From Bacteroidales bacterium (GTDB lineage: Bacteria > Bacteroidota > Bacteroidia > Bacteroidales > UBA3663), in NCBI GenBank assembly GCA_017561935.1, contig JAFZBE010000020.1, positions 1 to 34,835 on the forward strand: a stretch of 34,835 nucleotides of DNA, in the 5' to 3' direction. Both the position numbers and the translations under genes were made by a program. Below the pieces are notes generated by a model that saw only the letters and a list, made by a program, of their open reading frames with translations, did not search any database and was not told the DNA's origin. Shown here in pieces: positions 23,238 through 32,568 of the stretch; within the stretch, counting starts at the first letter, position 1, and each line of letters opens with the position of its first letter.

Positions 23238-24920
23238 ATGAAAACTATATACAAGAATATCGCTGCAGTTCTCTTCTGCTCTGTTTCTCTTTTCCTAGTC
23301 GGCTGCGATGACATGCTCGAGACCGAGCCCTACGGACAGTTCACCGACGAACAACTCGACGATGATGCCATCGAAGGTCTGATAGCTGCTGCCTACGCTG
23401 GCGTCGAGGCTCACTTCTTCGGCAACAACCCTGCCTTCTCCGGTCCATCCACCAACTGGATCTTCGACGTTCGTTCCGACGATGCCCTGAAGGGTGGCGG
23501 TGGTATCTCGATGGAGAGCAACATTCACCAGCTTGAGATCTCGAACCTCACTTCGACCAACCCCTCCTGTCTTTACAAGTGGCAGAACAACTACTATGCC
23601 ATCAGCCGTGTGCATACCGCCATCAACGCAGTGTCGGGCGCATCGAGCCTCAGCGAGTCAACCAAGGCAACCTACTTCGCCGAACTGAAGTTCCTCCGCG
23701 CCTTCTACTACTTCGATCTCTATCGCCTCTTCGAGCGCTTCCCCTATTTCACCGAGGAGGACAATGCCAACGAGATTCGTTTCGACCGCTACACCCGCGA
23801 TGAGATGTTCCAGCTGATTGTCGCCGACCTTGAGGAGGCCTACAACAACCTGCCTACCTCTCAGCCAGCTGCCGGTCGCGTGAACAAGTATGGCGCTGCT
23901 GCCATGCTGGCCCGTGTGAATGCCTACGAGAGCCGTTGGAGCGAGGTGGCCAATTATGCCAAGGCCGTCATCGACAGCAATGTCTATTCGCTCTACGACA
24001 ATTTCGGCGACATGTCGAAGATCAGCTTCAACAACACCAAGGAGTCCATCTTTGCACTGCAGTGCTCGAATGTGAACGACAACTCGCACATCAACTGGAG
24101 CAACCTCCTCAATGTCACCTATAGCGAAGGCAACCTCTATGGCAATGGCGATGACTTCTTCCTGGCTTCGCAGAACCTGGTCAACGCCTTCCGCACCAAC
24201 CCCGACACTGGTCTGCCATACCTCAACAACGATGCTCCGGCCGAGAATGTCAGCGAGAACTATTCGGGTTCTGTCGATCCCCGTCTCGACTATACGGTAG
24301 GTCGCGTGGGTTACCCCTGGCGTGACAATGGTACAGGCGCCTATATCTATGGCGATGCCTGGTGCCGTGCTAAGGATGTCTATGGCGAATACAGCGGAAA
24401 GAAGTGGTGCATCAGCCCCGACGACCCGATGTGTCTCCACACCTATCCTTACTCTTCGCCCTTGAACTTCATCTTCATCCGCTATGCCGACGTCCTCCTG
24501 CTTCGTGCCGAGGCGCTCATCGAGCTGGGCGACAACAGCGGACTCAACGAGTCCCGCACCCTCATCAACCAGATACGTGCCAAGGCCATCCGCACCGCCG
24601 ATCAGGCCAGCAGCTACACCCCCGTCGATCTCGATGTCAACAAGGCCGACTACTTCGTGCAGGAGTATCCTGCCAGCGGCTGGACACAGGATTATGCTCG
24701 CAAGGCCGTACGCATGGAGCGCCGTCTGGAACTCGCCATGGAAGGCCAGCGTTGGTTCGACCTCTGCCGTTGGGGCACGGTGGTTGACGTGATGAACGCC
24801 TACTTCCAGTCGGAATCCAAGTTCCACAGCTATTATGGCGAAGCCTCGATGGATGCCAGCGAGAAGTTCCTCCCCATTCCTTACGATGAGGTCAACAACA
24901 GCTACGGTCTCTACGAATAA
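23238..24920 (+). CDS. susD: SusD/RagB-type surface glycan-binding lipoprotein
   Basis: Lid and binding protein that pairs with SusC on the cell surface. It has 560 residues. The lipoprotein signal is LFLVGC with Cys23, followed by an acidic stretch (DDMLETE) of the kind that can serve as a surface-export signal in Bacteroidetes. Family segments include YAISRVHTAINAV, AELKFLRAFYYFDLYRLFERFPYF, AAMLARVNAYESRW, FIRYADVLLLRAEALIELGD and a C-terminal RRLELAMEGQRWFDLCRWG. Coexpressed with susC. Ligand is inferred as fructan from the neighbouring GH32 enzymes. Confidence 0.95.
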   Translation: MKTIYKNIAAVLFCSVSLFLVGCDDMLETEPYGQFTDEQLDDDAIEGLIAAAYAGVEAHFFGNNPAFSGPSTNWIFDVRSDDALKGGGGISMESNIHQLEISNLTSTNPSCLYKWQNNYYAISRVHTAINAVSGASSLSESTKATYFAELKFLRAFYYFDLYRLFERFPYFTEEDNANEIRFDRYTRDEMFQLIVADLEEAYNNLPTSQPAAGRVNKYGAAAMLARVNAYESRWSEVANYAKAVIDSNVYSLYDNFGDMSKISFNNTKESIFALQCSNVNDNSHINWSNLLNVTYSEGNLYGNGDDFFLASQNLVNAFRTNPDTGLPYLNNDAPAENVSENYSGSVDPRLDYTVGRVGYPWRDNGTGAYIYGDAWCRAKDVYGEYSGKKWCISPDDPMCLHTYPYSSPLNFIFIRYADVLLLRAEALIELGDNSGLNESRTLINQIRAKAIRTADQASSYTPVDLDVNKADYFVQEYPASGWTQDYARKAVRMERRLELAMEGQRWFDLCRWGTVVDVMNAYFQSESKFHSYYGEASMDASEKFLPIPYDEVNNSYGLYE

Positions 24921-24933
24921 GTACTGATCATCC

Positions 24934-24978
24934 TCCGAATACTCTGATTACTCCGAATATTCCGATTACTCCGATAAA
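24934..24978. repeat. 9-bp tandem repeat (TCCGATTAC type) between susD and the next gene
   Basis: Five 9-mers: TCCGAATAC, TCTGATTAC, TCCGAATAT, TCCGATTAC, TCCGATAAA. The consensus differs from that of the other tracts but the 9-bp period is the same. Confidence 0.85.
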
Positions 24979-25007
24979 ATAAATCATCCGGTAAATCCAA
25001 AAAAACA

Positions 25008-27011
25008 ATGAAAACATCATACAAGTATATCGCAGCTGCCCTCATCTCGGGTGTCGCATTCCTCACTTCCTGCAGCGATGTGGAGATTCCCGAAGCAGCC
25101 AACAAGGACCTCAGCACAGTGGCAAGTGTATCGCAGAGCGTCGAAGGTCGCGAGCTCACGCTCACCTGGTCTCCCGTGGCTGGAGCCGTCGGCTATCTCG
25201 TCTATTGCAATGGCGAACTGGTGGCACAGACCACCGAGACGACCTATACGACCCTCTGTCCCTACGAGACAGCCTTCACCTACACCGTCAAGTATATCGA
25301 CGCCAATGGCCTCGTCTCTCTCGGACAAAGTATCTACGTCGATGCTATCCCCGCTCCTCCGAAACCCCAGGGTGGTGCTACATTGGTAGGCTATCTGCTC
25401 ACCGCCGACAACTATAACGCCCTTCCAGACGACGATGAGGTGGCAGCCGCCCAGTGGTTCCAGGAGAACTATGTGGCCAGGAACGAAGGCACCTTCATCA
25501 CTGTCGAACAGCTCGGCGTCCTCAGTCCTACCGATTGCCCGGCCCTTTGGATCCACATCGATCGCGTGGGTATCGGCCAGGGTTATGAGAACCTCCCATT
25601 CGATGCAGCAGCCTTGTCGGCCATCCACGATTATCTGCGCGACGGCGGCAACCTCTACCTCTCGAAGCATGCCACCCAGCTCGTCAATGGTATCGGTCGT
25701 ATCTCCGACAACTACGCACCCGGCATCTTCGGTGACGGCAATGGCGGTTCGGGCGACGACGTATGGTGCGTCAACAACGTCATCGGCAGCGGTCAGGCCA
25801 CCAAGTACGACCACACCGCCCATGCCATCTTCGCTGGCATCGAGCTCACCGACCCCAACGGCTACGGTTTCCCCAACTTCCCGCTTGAAGGCCCCGGCCT
25901 GCGCGAAGACCACAACTGCATGTGGGATCTCAACGCCTACGGTTTCTCGGGCGATCCCAACGTCGTAGCCAACTGGGAGGCAGCCACCACCTCATCCGTC
26001 CTCGCTACCTGGGGACACGTGCAGGACTACTGCTGTGCAGGCATCGTCGAGTTCCTCGGCGCAGGTGAATTCCTCGGCAAGATCATCGCTAATGGTCTCT
26101 CGGCCTACGAGTTCAACCAGGAGGGCGGCAACATCTACCAGAGCAATGTGAACCGTCTCACGGCCAACACCCTCGACTACCTGCGTGGTGCCGTTTCGAC
26201 GAAGGCTGCCTATGTGCTTACAGCCAACAGTATCGACGAACTGCCCGACGACGACGAGGCGGCTGCCGCCAACTGGTTCAAGCAGACATACGTTGATGCC
26301 GGCAAGGGTGCCTTTGTAACCCCCGCTCAGATTGCAGGTCTCGACATCAACGAGTATCCCGTCCTCTGGATTCAGATCGACCGCATCGGCATTGGTATCG
26401 GCTACGAAAACCTGCCATTCGACCCTGATGCACTCACCGCTCTGCACAATTACATGCGCGACGGCGGCAACCTCTACCTCTCGAAGCATGCCACCCAGCT
26501 CATCAGCGGCATCGCACGCATTGCCGACAACTATGCTCCCGGCATCTTCGGTGACGGCAATGGCGGTTCGGGCGACGATGTATGGTGCGTCAACAACGTG
26601 ATCGGCAGCGGTCAAGCCACCAAGTACGACCACTCGGGCCACGACATCTTTGCTGGCATCGAGCTCACCGACCCCAACGGCTACGGCTTCCCCAACTTCC
26701 CGCTCGAAGGCCCCGGCCTGCGCGAAGACCACAACTGCATGTGGGATCTCAACGCCTACGGTTTCACGGGCGATCCCAACGTCGTTGCCAACTGGGAGAA
26801 GGCCACCAACTCGACCGTCCTCGCCACTTGGGGACACGTGCAGGACTACTGCTGTGCAGGCATCGTCGAGTTCCATCCCGAAGGTGAGTTCCTCGGCAGC
26901 GCCATCTGCAACGGTCTGTCAGCCTACGAATTCAACCAGGAGGGCGGCAATGTCTATCAGGCCAATGTCGAGCTCCTCACCAGAAACACCATCGATTATC
27001 TGATGAAGTAA
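25008..27011 (+). CDS. Surface lipoprotein in SusE position with two near-identical 273-residue modules
   Basis: A 667-residue putative surface fructan-binding protein. The lipobox is FLTSC (Cys22). Residues about 35-118 look like a fibronectin type III domain (ELTLTWSPVAGAVGYLVYCNG). Two tandem modules follow, about 124-396 and 397-667. Each has LPDDDE.AAA.WF, the I.IDR.GIG.GYENLPFD segment, MRDGGNLYLSKHATQL, GIFGDGNGGSGDDVWC and GHVQDYCCAGIVEF. The repeat offset is exactly 819 bp and large parts are almost identical at DNA level. This body resembles what I recall as DUF4960, found in fructan loci; I am not certain of the family number. A terminator follows, so it ends the susC operon. Confidence 0.82.
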   Translation: MKTSYKYIAAALISGVAFLTSCSDVEIPEAANKDLSTVASVSQSVEGRELTLTWSPVAGAVGYLVYCNGELVAQTTETTYTTLCPYETAFTYTVKYIDANGLVSLGQSIYVDAIPAPPKPQGGATLVGYLLTADNYNALPDDDEVAAAQWFQENYVARNEGTFITVEQLGVLSPTDCPALWIHIDRVGIGQGYENLPFDAAALSAIHDYLRDGGNLYLSKHATQLVNGIGRISDNYAPGIFGDGNGGSGDDVWCVNNVIGSGQATKYDHTAHAIFAGIELTDPNGYGFPNFPLEGPGLREDHNCMWDLNAYGFSGDPNVVANWEAATTSSVLATWGHVQDYCCAGIVEFLGAGEFLGKIIANGLSAYEFNQEGGNIYQSNVNRLTANTLDYLRGAVSTKAAYVLTANSIDELPDDDEAAAANWFKQTYVDAGKGAFVTPAQIAGLDINEYPVLWIQIDRIGIGIGYENLPFDPDALTALHNYMRDGGNLYLSKHATQLISGIARIADNYAPGIFGDGNGGSGDDVWCVNNVIGSGQATKYDHSGHDIFAGIELTDPNGYGFPNFPLEGPGLREDHNCMWDLNAYGFTGDPNVVANWEKATNSTVLATWGHVQDYCCAGIVEFHPEGEFLGSAICNGLSAYEFNQEGGNVYQANVELLTRNTIDYLMK

Positions 27012-27018
27012 TCACTAT

Positions 27019-27051
27019 ACTGCGGGGAGTCGCGACCCCGCAGTCTTTTTC
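27019..27051 (+). terminator. Intrinsic terminator after the SusE-position gene
   Basis: A perfect 9-bp stem ACTGCGGGG/CCCCGCAGT with an 8-nt loop is followed by CTTTTTCT. It lies 8 bp after the stop codon and just before the GH32 gene at 27065. It either ends the susCD operon or attenuates read-through into the GH32 gene, as no separate promoter is seen in between. Confidence 0.88.
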
Positions 27052-27064
27052 TAAAATCATGATT

Positions 27065-29374
27065 ATGAAAAAGCTTGGAACATCCCTTTTCGTAGCTTCC
27101 CTGGGCCTGCTCACTTTGGGCCAGGCCCAGGTTCTTACCATTCCTATGGACTACGCTACCCACATTACCGGAGCCCTCACTCCGCTCATCGTGAAAGGTG
27201 TGTCGGGCAATGCCGTTCGTTTCGACGGCTACAGCCAGTATCTGAGCCAGTCGGCTGACCTTACGGCTTGCACGTCCGATGTGACCTTCAGTCTTTGGAC
27301 AGCCCTCGAGACCTATCCCATGATGAACATCGACGTCGATAAGGAGGAATATACCAGCATCGCCGGAAACATCGACGAGAGTGCCAAGACGGGTATGGCT
27401 TTCGAAGTCAGCAACCGTGGCAGCTACCAGTTCAAGTGCTACGTCAACAACTCTGTCATCATCGTTCCCGGTGAAGGCAAGTTGCCCAAATATGCGTGGA
27501 ACAACCTCGTTGCCACCATCACGGTTCCCGAGAGTGGCCGTGGCTCGGTAACGCTTTACCTCAACGGTCAGCAGGTCGGCACAGGCACCACAGCACGCCG
27601 TGCCACCTTCTCAAGCGGTTCGGCCGCTTTCCTTGTGGGCAAGAACACCACCGATGTCCGTCAGGACAAGTTCCTGCTCAACACCCTCAACGGAATAGTA
27701 GATGATATCAATGTATATAATACGTCCTGGAGCGCTGAAGAGGTGGCATCGGCCTACAGTGCCTCACTGCCTGCTGCGGCTCCCGAGCTCTCTTATCCCG
27801 CAGCTTATTGGGCCGACCAGCTGCTTCGTCCCAGATTCCATGGCATGCCCAGCCACGCCTGGACCAACGAGAGCCACGGCATGGCCTACTCCGATGGCCT
27901 GTGGCATGTGTTCTTCCAGAAGAACGGCAATGGCCCTTACATGAGCCGTCTGCACTGGGGCCACATCGTGAGCGAGAACCTCTACAACTGGACCGAAGTC
28001 AAGACGGCCATCGAACCAGCCGAAAGCTACGACATCAAGGGCTGCTGGTCGGGTTGCGTAGTTGAGGACGAGACGATCTTCGGCCAGTATCCCGGCATCA
28101 TCTACACGGGTGTCGATTACGGCAAGGCCATGATCAGTTTCGCTTCGCCCACCGATGCCACCCTCCTCGACTGGACCAAGGCTTCGAACAACCCGCGCAT
28201 CAACGGCAAGCCTGCCGGACTCTCCGACGACTTCCGCGACCCCTATTTCTTCCGCACCTCCACCGGTGCATACATCATCGTAGGTTCGAGCAAGGCCGGC
28301 ATCGGCTGCTGCACCTTGCACAAGTACAACGAAAGTGCAGGTACCTGGAGCAACGACGGCACCCTCTTCTTCCAGGGCACCAGTGCATCGTCGCACGGCA
28401 CGTTCTGGGAGATGCCCAACGTCACCCCGATGGGCGACGACCTGTATCTATTCACCGTCACTCCATTAGGCACCAGCCTCGGCGTGCGCACACTCTATTG
28501 GGTGGGCAAGATAGACGCCAACGGACAGTTCCAGCCCATCAGCGGCACATGGCCCCGCACCATCGAGCTCAGCGGCATGACTCGCGACGGCTACGGCATG
28601 CTTTCGCCCACCATCTATCAGCACGATGGCAAGACCATCGCCCTCGGCATCGTGCCCGACAAGGTGGCTTCGTCGGTCAACTACGACCTCGGCTGGGCGC
28701 ACTGCTACAGCCTGCCACGCGAATGGAGTCTCGATGCCGACAATCTGCTCGTGCAGAAACCGTACAGCGGACTCACTGGTATGCGAAAGGCCGAAGGTGC
28801 CTACAGCAAAGCCAACTTCCAGCTCAATGGCACCGAGACCATCCCGACCGTTGCAGGTCGTCAGGTCGAAGTCCTTGCCACCTTCCAGGCAGGCAATGCT
28901 GCCTTTGGCGTGAATGTGCTGAAGAATGCCACAGGTCAGGCACAGATCAAGGTGAGCGGCTCGACGCTTACGGTCGATCTCACCAGCTTGCATCGCACGG
29001 TCAACGATGGCGCTGCGTTTGCCGGCAAGTACGAGAGTGCACTGCCCGTCAGCATAGCCACAGGTTCCGAAGTGAAGCTTCACGTCTTCCTCGATGGCTC
29101 CATCCTTGACATCTTCGTGAACGATTCTTACGCCACTTCCATCCGCGTCTTCTGCAATGATGCCGACGCTTCGGGCGTTGAGCTCTTCACCGAGGCCAAC
29201 ACACAGGTGGTATCGGCCCAGGCCTGGACCCTTGACCCTTTGCAGGGACAAGGCAGTGGGATTGAAAAGGTTGAGGGGTTTGAGGGGTTTGAGAGGTTTG
29301 AGAGGGGGGTGTCCTTTCGTATCGAAGAGGACCATTCCTTGCATCTTTATCGTGAGGGAATCCGAATTTTTTAG
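27065..29374 (+). CDS. GH32 family protein with N-terminal LamG-like domain and Glu at the nucleophile position
   Basis: A 769-residue secreted fructan hydrolase-like protein. Start 27065 opens the signal peptide (MKKLGTSLFVASLGLL); 27059 is an alternative two codons upstream. A concanavalin/LamG-like domain (about 25-235) precedes the five-bladed propeller. The motif normally WMNDPNG reads WTNESHG, with Glu269 in place of the nucleophile Asp. The RDP motif (FRDPYFF, Asp392) and acid/base Glu449 (FWEMPN) are kept with normal spacing. A C-terminal beta-sandwich has HVFLDGSILDIFVND. I recall a Firmicutes GH32 group with NEPH at this site, so activity is possible but its type is unsure. The tail (EGFEGFERFER) is encoded by a 9-bp repeat. 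No promoter was found directly upstream. Confidence 0.85.
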   Translation: MKKLGTSLFVASLGLLTLGQAQVLTIPMDYATHITGALTPLIVKGVSGNAVRFDGYSQYLSQSADLTACTSDVTFSLWTALETYPMMNIDVDKEEYTSIAGNIDESAKTGMAFEVSNRGSYQFKCYVNNSVIIVPGEGKLPKYAWNNLVATITVPESGRGSVTLYLNGQQVGTGTTARRATFSSGSAAFLVGKNTTDVRQDKFLLNTLNGIVDDINVYNTSWSAEEVASAYSASLPAAAPELSYPAAYWADQLLRPRFHGMPSHAWTNESHGMAYSDGLWHVFFQKNGNGPYMSRLHWGHIVSENLYNWTEVKTAIEPAESYDIKGCWSGCVVEDETIFGQYPGIIYTGVDYGKAMISFASPTDATLLDWTKASNNPRINGKPAGLSDDFRDPYFFRTSTGAYIIVGSSKAGIGCCTLHKYNESAGTWSNDGTLFFQGTSASSHGTFWEMPNVTPMGDDLYLFTVTPLGTSLGVRTLYWVGKIDANGQFQPISGTWPRTIELSGMTRDGYGMLSPTIYQHDGKTIALGIVPDKVASSVNYDLGWAHCYSLPREWSLDADNLLVQKPYSGLTGMRKAEGAYSKANFQLNGTETIPTVAGRQVEVLATFQAGNAAFGVNVLKNATGQAQIKVSGSTLTVDLTSLHRTVNDGAAFAGKYESALPVSIATGSEVKLHVFLDGSILDIFVNDSYATSIRVFCNDADASGVELFTEANTQVVSAQAWTLDPLQGQGSGIEKVEGFEGFERFERGVSFRIEEDHSLHLYREGIRIF
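29270..29308 (-). repeat. 9-bp tandem repeat in the C-terminal coding end of the first GH32 gene
   Basis: GTTTGAGGG and GTTTGAGAG units are the reverse complement of the CTCAAACCC family, read here as EGFEGFERFE. So this copy sits in the opposite orientation to those at 4988, 18712, 20088 and 31318. Confidence 0.88.
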
Positions 29375-29400
29375 CTTTTGTGTTCCATTCTTAGGATAAA

Positions 29401-29468
29401 TGTTGCATATTATGGATGAAATGATGAGAAAAATGTGATTTGCAACAAATTTATTCCTTTTTGCAACA
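29401..29468 (+). promoter_or_regulatory. Operator of the fructan regulator upstream of the second GH32 gene
   Basis: TGCAACA at 29441-29447 and again at 29462-29468 form a direct repeat with 21-bp spacing that ends 30 nt before the -7 element, exactly as at susC. An inverted half-site with the extended 11-mer TGTTGCATATT lies at 29401-29411, matching the regulator gene's upstream region. Confidence 0.65.
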
Positions 29469-29498
29469 TAATTTTCGCTGCAGGTCATGGAATGTCCC

Positions 29499-29506
29499 TA
29501 CCTTTG
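29499..29506 (+). promoter_or_regulatory. Promoter of the GH32/permease/fructokinase operon (-7 element)
   Basis: TACCTTTG matches TAnnTTTG. No TTTG lies about 20 nt upstream, which fits an activator-dependent promoter. The leader to the ATG at 29557 would be about 45 nt. Confidence 0.7.
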
Positions 29507-29556
29507 CACCGTCAAAATCGAAGACTGAAACATAAACATCTAAAATAATACACGCA

Positions 29557-31314
29557 ATGAAACTTCAATCTCTTTTCACCTTGGCGACTGCAGCCATGAT
29601 GCTTGCAGCTTGCAACCGCCAGCCGGCCGAACCCTCGTTTACCGTCACACAACAGGACGACGGCCTGACCATCGTCAATGTAACGGGCGAGTCACGCTAC
29701 CTGCTTCTCCCCATCGAGGAGGACAAGGGCGAGGTACAGGTGCGCGTCAACACTGGCGATGCCGCCGACACCTGGATGGACATCCGTCTGGCTGTCGATA
29801 CCGTCGATTATTATGTACCCCTGGCACTGCCTGCCGGACCGAAGGCCTGCGTCGAGGTTCGCGACCTCCCCGCCAATGCCCTCGCCTGGAGCCGTCTGCA
29901 GCTCAGCGATACCTTCGACACCACCAATCGCGAATACTATCGCCCCGCCTATCACTTCACGCCTGCCTATGGCTGGATGAACGATCCCAACGGCATGACG
30001 TGGAAGGACGGCGAATATCACCTCTTCTTCCAATACAACCCCTACGGCAGCAAGTGGGGTAACATGCACTGGGGACACGCCGTGAGCCCCGACATGGTGC
30101 ACTGGACAGAGCTCCCGCCCGCCATCGCCCGTGACACGCTCGGTCATATCTTCTCAGGCTCGAGCATCGTGAAGGGTGACACCATCTTCAGCTACTACAC
30201 TTCGGCTTCCGACAAGAACGGACAGATCCAGGCAGGTGCCTGGAGCACCGACAACGGCCGCACCTATACCAAGTTTGCCGACAATCCGCGCATCACTCCC
30301 GCCGATGGCCGTCGCGACTTCCGCGACCCCAAGCTCTTCGCCTACGATGGTCACTACTATGTAATCATCTCGGCCGATAACGAGATGCAGTTCTTCCGCT
30401 CCGACAACCTGCACGACTGGACCTACGTCAGCGCTTTCGGCGACGGTTATGGCGTACAGCCCCGTCAGTTCGAGTGCCCCGACTTCTTCGAGCTTCCTGT
30501 CGAAGGAACCAACCTCAAGAAGTACGTGATGATCGTCAACGTGAACCCAGGCTGCTGGTTCGGCGGTTCTGCCGGTGAATATTTCGTAGGCGACTTCGAC
30601 GGCACCTCCTTCAAGTGCGACAGCCGCAAGGAGATGGTCAAGTGGCTCGACTGGGGCAAGGATCATTATGCTGCCGTCACCTTCTCGGGTGAGCCCAAGG
30701 GCCGCGTCGTCAGCATCCCGTGGATGAGCAACTGGCAGTATGCCAACGACCTCCCCACCCGTCAGTATCGTTCGCAGATGGGTATGCCTCGCCAGCTCTT
30801 CGCCTACAAGCAGGGCAAGGAGATCTACGTGGGTCAGAAGCCCGTCGATGAGATTCTGGCTCAGGTGAAACCTGCTGAGTTCACCACCGAGGGCAACACG
30901 GTCAAGCTTGGCGAAGGCAAGGCACAGCTCGTCATCGACATGGATGTGAAGAACGGCAGCACCTTCTCGTTGACCAATGACCAGGGCGAGGAAGTCTTCT
31001 TTGCCTGCAAGGCCGGCCGTCTCATCATGGACCGCTCACGTTCGGGTATCATCCCCAACGATGCCTTTGCTCCCGAGACCTACGATCCCAAACCAGCTAT
31101 GGGAACAACCAGCGGCACTTGGATCCCCGTTGAGCAGCTCTGTGGCAAGAAGAACACCTACCACGTCCAGCTCTGGATGGACATCTGCTCCATCGAGATG
31201 TATGTCGATGGTGGCCGCGCCACAATGACCAACCTCGTCTTCCCCAAGACTCCCTACAACGCCCTCACCGGCACCGGCCTTTCGAACGTGAAGGTCTGCT
31301 CCGTGGAGCTTTAA
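29557..31314 (+). CDS. GH32 fructan hydrolase lipoprotein (levanase/inulinase/fructanase type)
   Basis: Releases fructose from fructans at the cell surface or in the periplasm. It has 585 residues. The lipobox is MLAAC (Cys19). An N-terminal beta domain of about 90 residues (VTGESRYLLLPIEEDKGEVQVRV) resembles DUF4980, which accompanies GH32 in Bacteroidales. The catalytic triad is complete: Asp143 in GWMNDPNG, Asp257 in FRDPKLF and Glu306 in FECPDFFELP. A C-terminal sandwich has QLWMDICSIEMYVDGG. It is first in an operon with the permease and fructokinase, from an operator-bearing promoter. Whether it prefers levan, inulin or sucrose, and endo or exo mode, cannot be told. Confidence 0.94.
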   Translation: MKLQSLFTLATAAMMLAACNRQPAEPSFTVTQQDDGLTIVNVTGESRYLLLPIEEDKGEVQVRVNTGDAADTWMDIRLAVDTVDYYVPLALPAGPKACVEVRDLPANALAWSRLQLSDTFDTTNREYYRPAYHFTPAYGWMNDPNGMTWKDGEYHLFFQYNPYGSKWGNMHWGHAVSPDMVHWTELPPAIARDTLGHIFSGSSIVKGDTIFSYYTSASDKNGQIQAGAWSTDNGRTYTKFADNPRITPADGRRDFRDPKLFAYDGHYYVIISADNEMQFFRSDNLHDWTYVSAFGDGYGVQPRQFECPDFFELPVEGTNLKKYVMIVNVNPGCWFGGSAGEYFVGDFDGTSFKCDSRKEMVKWLDWGKDHYAAVTFSGEPKGRVVSIPWMSNWQYANDLPTRQYRSQMGMPRQLFAYKQGKEIYVGQKPVDEILAQVKPAEFTTEGNTVKLGEGKAQLVIDMDVKNGSTFSLTNDQGEEVFFACKAGRLIMDRSRSGIIPNDAFAPETYDPKPAMGTTSGTWIPVEQLCGKKNTYHVQLWMDICSIEMYVDGGRATMTNLVFPKTPYNALTGTGLSNVKVCSVEL

Positions 31315-31317
31315 ATA

Positions 31318-31371
31318 CCCCTCAAACCCCTCGAACCCCTCAAACCCTTCGAACCCCTCAAATCCTTCAAA
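31318..31371 (+). repeat. 9-bp tandem repeat between the second GH32 gene and the permease gene
   Basis: Six units (CCCCTCAAA, CCCCTCGAA, CCCTTCGAA and variants) occupy nearly the whole gap and end just before the start codon at 31375. Same family as 18712-18783. Confidence 0.92.
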
Positions 31372-31374
31372 CTT

Positions 31375-32532
31375 ATGAAAAAGACCTCTGCTCTTGCCAT
31401 CATCCCCGTGATGCTCGCCTTCTTCTGTATGGGCTTCGTCGATCTGGTCGGCATCGCATCCAATTACGTCAAGGAGGACCTCCAGTTGTCCGACTCGGTG
31501 GCCAACATATTCCCCTCGCTGGTATTCTTTTGGTTCCTCATCTTCAGTGTTCCTACGGGCATGTTGATGAACAAGATCGGCCGCAAGAAAACCGTGCTGC
31601 TCTCGCTCATCGTCACCGTGATCTCGCTGTTCATTCCCTTGTTCGGCAAGTCGTTCGTCGTGATGCTCTTGGCCTTCTCGCTTCTCGGTATCGGCAATGC
31701 CCTGATGCAGACCAGCATCAATCCCTTGGCCATGCTGGTGATAGGTGACAAGAATCTGGCATCGACGCTGACCTTCGGACAGTTCGTCAAGGCCATCGCC
31801 TCATTCCTGGCTCCTTATCTTGCCATGTGGGGTGCTACGCACGTCATCCCGTCGTTTGGTTACGACTGGCGCGTGCTGTTCATGATCTACTTCGTGGTAG
31901 GTGTACTCTCTACAGCGCTGCTTTGGGCAACTCCCATCTACGAGGAGATTAGCGGCGGCAAGTCATCGTCGTTCATGGACTGCCTGGCACTGCTCAAGAA
32001 GCCCATCGTGCTCCTGTCGTTCTTCGCCATCATGTGCCATGTAGGCATTGACGTGGGCACCAACACCACTGCGCCTAAATTGCTCATGGAGCGTCTGGGC
32101 ATGACGCTCAACGATGCCGCCTTTGCCACTTCGCTCTACTTCATCTTCCGTACTATCGGCGCCTTCACCGGATCGTTCTTCCTTCGCATCATGAAGACGC
32201 GCTGGTTCTTCATCATCAGTGTCATCCTGATGGCTCTCTCCATGTGCGGCATGTTCTTCGGCACCGAGAAGTGGATGCTATATGCTGCCATCGCCCTCGT
32301 AGGCTACGGCAACTCCAACATTTTCTCGATGTCCTTCTCCGAGGCCCTGCTCTCCGTTCCCGAAAAGCAGAACGAAGTCAGCGGTCTGATGATTATGGGC
32401 CTCTTCGGTGGCACCGTATTCCCCCTCATCATGGGCTTCATGAGCGATGCCATGGGCCAGGCCGGTGCTGTCGCCGTCATGGCCGTCGGTGTCATCTACC
32501 TCTTCACCTATATCAAGAATATCAAGAATTAA
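31375..32532 (+). CDS. MFS sugar permease (FucP-like), probable fructose importer
   Basis: Inner-membrane transporter of the major facilitator superfamily, 385 residues with about twelve hydrophobic segments. It opens IIPVMLAFFCMGFVDLVGIASNYV. The loop between helices 2 and 3 has GMLMNKIGRKK. A substrate-site-like stretch GIGNALMQTSINPL is followed by a second half with TGSFFLRIMKTRW and GYGNSNIFSMSFSEALL. Bacteroides fructan loci carry a permease at this position that brings fructose released in the periplasm into the cytoplasm. The pairing with a fructokinase 36 bp downstream supports fructose. Close to the FucP family in pattern, though slightly shorter. Confidence 0.87.
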   Translation: MKKTSALAIIPVMLAFFCMGFVDLVGIASNYVKEDLQLSDSVANIFPSLVFFWFLIFSVPTGMLMNKIGRKKTVLLSLIVTVISLFIPLFGKSFVVMLLAFSLLGIGNALMQTSINPLAMLVIGDKNLASTLTFGQFVKAIASFLAPYLAMWGATHVIPSFGYDWRVLFMIYFVVGVLSTALLWATPIYEEISGGKSSSFMDCLALLKKPIVLLSFFAIMCHVGIDVGTNTTAPKLLMERLGMTLNDAAFATSLYFIFRTIGAFTGSFFLRIMKTRWFFIISVILMALSMCGMFFGTEKWMLYAAIALVGYGNSNIFSMSFSEALLSVPEKQNEVSGLMIMGLFGGTVFPLIMGFMSDAMGQAGAVAVMAVGVIYLFTYIKNIKN

Positions 32533-32568
32533 CAAATAGACCCCTCAGTCCCATAATAACATGAAATT

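Noticed and set aside
23658..24827. 389-codon minus-strand frame
   Set aside because: Antisense shadow of susD, whose protein matches its family end to end.
28466..29488. 340-codon minus-strand frame extending past the GH32 gene
   Set aside because: Mostly antisense to GH32 coding sequence, includes the 9-bp repeat, and shows no recognisable domain.
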